In this document: piece after piece, positions 46,426 to 64,000 of the stretch
Layout of the letters: each line of letters starts with the position of its first letter
Position numbering within the stretch: position 1 is the stretch's first letter
From: Pipra filicauda
Taxonomy: Eukaryota > Chordata > Aves > Passeriformes > Pipridae
Length of the DNA: 64,000 nucleotides
Assembly (NCBI RefSeq): GCF_003945595.2
Contig: NW_024105087.1
Coordinates: forward strand, 5,463,001 to 5,527,000
Reading direction: 5' to 3'
Program-made: the position numbers and the translations under genes
The notes under the pieces: generated by a model
Told to the model about the DNA's origin: nothing
Seen by the model: the letters and a program-made list of their open reading frames with translations, nothing else
The model's database searches: none

Positions 46426-48159
46426 CTATAAAATAGCAGTATAGGATAAACAGCTATACAATTTCGCAGCTGGATCCAGAGAACAGCAAGACTTCTACAG
46501 AATCTAAAATTCCTATTATCGGAACGCAAACCAATATGTAACTGGGACAATACAGAATACATCATCTGTAAATTATCAATTGAAAAACCTGTGGAAAGAA
46601 TGCCTCATTGGATAAACTGACCAACTGGAGGCGGGGGCTCATACTATCAATCAATTCACCACCCCCAAAAAAGGTGAAAACCCCAAAGGGAATCCACCCC
46701 ACCCTGACAACACTTTCATTATGGGAGTGCTGCTCATCCTGCACGTTTCTTCCCGAGAGCTACTACACTGTGTCAATGTAACAACATCAAGCCTATTGAG
46801 TTCTCTAAAATAGGGAGTATCTTCTGAGCATTTTGCTCAGAAAAAAAGGGGTCTTAATCTATTGAAATCAGCTAATGACCACCTTAATCAGCAGAAAAAT
46901 GAGAAGAGAATGCATTAGTAGTCTGATAAACACAAGACTATCTGGGCACAACCGTAGTGGGTTTTTGTTTGTTTGTTTGTTTGTGGTTTTGTTTGTTTTT
47001 TGTTGGTTTGGTTTGGGGGTTATTGTTGTTGGGGTTTTTTTTAAGATCTATGGGGAAAATAATGTTAAAGCATTAAGCTGGCAGGCTTCAAGAATTAATT
47101 CTTCTGTTGTGGCTGTTTTAAGTTTGAAATAGAGAAAAGCTTAATAAGTTGTTTATTTTTATAAAGAAAAGCACAACATGAAGCTGGGAAAACATAAGGG
47201 ATCAACATAATTATGCTTCAATCTTGACACCCACTATGACCACCCATTACCCCAAACGGTTCAGTAGGTTGCAGTCATTGCGTTTATATCACTACTGTAA
47301 ATTTTTGGCAATAGTTAAGTTCAGCAAAACCGAATGAAAACACTTACAAAAGCCCACAAGGCAGCAGAGGTGCCAAACGCCAAGCCGACTCCCAGCCAGT
47401 TTGGTTGGGCATAATTACGTTTTCTCGCAACAAACGCGGAACGAGTAAAAGCTAAAAAAGGCAGATTACAAATGCGTTAACATAGACCAAGTCATTACTG
47501 ACACTCGTGCAATCAGGAAAAAAGAACAAATACCAAAATGCCCTTATGAAGTGGTCCCCCATAACATTTGTGGGGGACACACTGCAGCACATGATCCGTG
47601 GGAGAGGGGACGGGCCGCTACCAACCACTCAAAGCAGTGCCTTTTGCCCTTTCCCCGGCCACAAACCCCACCTTCCCCGCGTCTTCTGCTCCATAGAGCT
47701 GCCTCTTACTCTTCCCTGCCGAAAGCCTCCACCTCCATCCCTTCCTCACCTCTCTCCCCACCTCACCAAGGGCGCCCCGGGCACCGCCTCCCGGAGGAGC
47801 GCCGGCACCACCATCGCGGCGGGGCGCGGCGGGCCCTCCCCCGGGAACGAAGGAGGCAGCGATTTCCTAATCAATTGTCTTAACACAGAAATTAGCTTTG
47901 ATCAAAACCACCAAGGACAGCGAAGCTGCCACCACAGGGATTGCTTTAATCCCGGCCGCGGAGTGGGGCGCACTCCAGCTCCCAGGGCCGCCACCGCTTC
48001 CCGCGCTGGCAGCGGAGCCCTCGAGGCGCCGGGCCAGCCCCGGGGCACAGAGCCCTCCGCCTAGCCCCGCAGGACCCCGCTATGCCGCCCCTGCTCACCG
48101 AGGCCGGGCGTCGCCGTCACTAACCCCCATACCCTGCCCGCCCTCAGCGCCGCCGCCAT
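46342..48159 (-). CDS. NDUFC1: NDUFC1, complex I accessory subunit (KFYI)
   Basis: NDUFC1 is a small single-pass accessory subunit of mitochondrial NADH:ubiquinone oxidoreductase, located in the inner membrane arm. Coding exons on the minus strand are 48159-48099, 47451-47348 and 46425-46342, 82 residues in all. The product starts MAAALRAGRVWGLVTATPGL, an Arg/Ala leader. It continues FVARKRNYAQPNWLGVGLAF and GTSAALWAF, the membrane segment, then LIKQHNEDVMEYERRQ, which matches the mammalian C-terminal LIKQHNEDILEYKRR almost exactly. The C-terminus runs past the human end by KEGHHKCTECS. The start context is ACAAG-ATG-G. It is transcribed divergently from NAA15. The stop codon overlaps a strong donor (see findings). 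Confidence 0.94.
46426..47347. other. NDUFC1 intron 2
   Basis: 0.92-kb intron containing a G/T-rich low-complexity tract at 46961-47042 built from GTTT repeats. No other feature seen. Confidence 0.8.
46961..47042. repeat. (GTTT)n-rich tract
   Basis: About five perfect GTTT units, then irregular G/T sequence, in NDUFC1 intron 2. Confidence 0.8.
47348..47451 (-). CDS. NDUFC1: NDUFC1 exon 2
   Basis: 104 bp from acceptor CTTTTTTAG to donor GTAAGTG, leaving in phase 0. Encodes the end of the leader and the membrane segment. Confidence 0.93.
47452..48098. other. NDUFC1 intron 1
   Basis: 0.65-kb intron, GC-rich towards exon 1 as the CpG island begins near 47.8 kb. Confidence 0.8.
48099..48159 (-). 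CDS. NDUFC1: NDUFC1 exon 1
   Basis: 20 codons plus one base, ending at donor CTCG then GTGAGCAG. Encodes the mitochondrial leader. Confidence 0.9.
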
Positions 48160-48754
48160 CTTGTCGGCCGGGCCCAGCCCCGCCCGCCGAGCGGGGGTGG
48201 GACGGGACGACACCGCCCCGCCCCGCCCCGCCTGTGCCCGGGGCGCCGGGGGCCATGAGCTCTGCCAGGCGAGCCCCGGCGGGCCCTGGCAGTCCTCCTC
48301 GCCTTTCCCCGCCCGCCCCCGGCGCCGGGCGGTGCCTCCCCGGGCCGAACCGGGCAGGGGGGGCTCGCCCCCACACACCTGCCGGGGCGGGGCGGCCGCA
48401 GGGGCGCGGCGCATGCGCGGAGGCGCCGTGACCCGGCTGGGGAAGCGCGGCGGTGCCATTTTGGCGGCGGCACCGCGGCCCGAGCGGGGACCACGTGAGC
48501 GCGCCCGGGGCTAGCGCGGCGGGCCCGGCGCTGCACGGCCGGGACGGGCCGGCGAGGGCCGCGAGGGGCCGCGCTCGCGGCCGCGCCCGGGGGGCGGCCA
48601 GGCCAGCGGAGGTGAGGCGGCGGTAGCGGCCGCCGCACTCCGGCGGGGAGGCTCCCGGCAGCGGCGGCCGAGCGGCGAGCGGGGACGGGACGCGGGCCCG
48701 CCCGCCCACCCGCCTCCCAGGAGCGCCTCGGCGGAGGCGGGAGCGGCGGGGAGG
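48160..48754. promoter_or_regulatory. Bidirectional CpG-island promoter, NDUFC1 / NAA15
   Basis: Only 595 bp separate the divergent ATGs. The segment is CpG-dense and TATA-less, with Sp1-type boxes around 48210-48235. It also has a palindromic NRF-1-type site (48409-48418), a YY1-like GCCATTTTGG (48455-48464) and a CACGTG E-box (48492-48497). Such elements are common in housekeeping and nuclear-encoded mitochondrial promoters. Confidence 0.85.
48409..48418. promoter_or_regulatory. NRF-1-type site
   Basis: GCGCATGCGC, a perfect match to the palindromic NRF-1 consensus, between the two divergent starts. NRF-1 regulates many respiratory-chain genes. Confidence 0.65.

Positions 48755-64000
<15,246 letters not shown>

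Overview
This is vertebrate nuclear DNA, almost certainly from a bird. Genes are split by GT-AG introns, promoters are CpG islands, and dispersed truncated CR1 LINEs end in the CR1-type ATTCTATGATTCT tail. The gene order ELF2 - MGARP - NDUFC1 - NAA15, with the first three on the minus strand and NAA15 on the plus strand, matches human 4q31.1. All gene names come from translating spliced exons and comparing them with remembered family sequences. No search was run.

Layout. 1-11.3 kb holds the 5' part of ELF2 (minus): two N-terminal coding exons, a 5'UTR segment, a non-coding first exon and a CpG-island promoter; the ETS domain lies beyond base 1. 11.57-12.09 kb looks like a solitary retroviral LTR in the same orientation as ELF2, just upstream of its promoter. 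12.1-22.4 kb is gene-poor. 22.4-44.55 kb is MGARP (minus): four exons correspond to the mammalian gene. Two further in-phase exons lie 13.5-14.4 kb downstream and would give an alternative, longer C-terminus. 45.56-48.16 kb is the complete NDUFC1 gene (minus), which shares a 595-bp CpG-island divergent promoter with NAA15. 48.755-64.0 kb holds the first four coding exons of NAA15 (plus).

Function. NDUFC1 is an accessory subunit of mitochondrial complex I, MGARP a mitochondrial membrane protein, NAA15 the ribosome-anchoring subunit of the NatA N-terminal acetyltransferase, and ELF2 an ETS transcription factor. They are neighbours by synteny; nothing here suggests an operon-like pathway.

I found no novel multi-gene system. 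The items most worth checking are the MGARP 3' extension, an NDUFC1 stop codon split by an intron, two unidentified coding-like fragments inside introns, a sense LTR at the ELF2 promoter, and a perfect 32-bp palindrome. Most long open frames in the three CpG islands (about 10.3-11.7, 44.0-44.9 and 47.5-49.2 kb) are composition artefacts and are not annotated.
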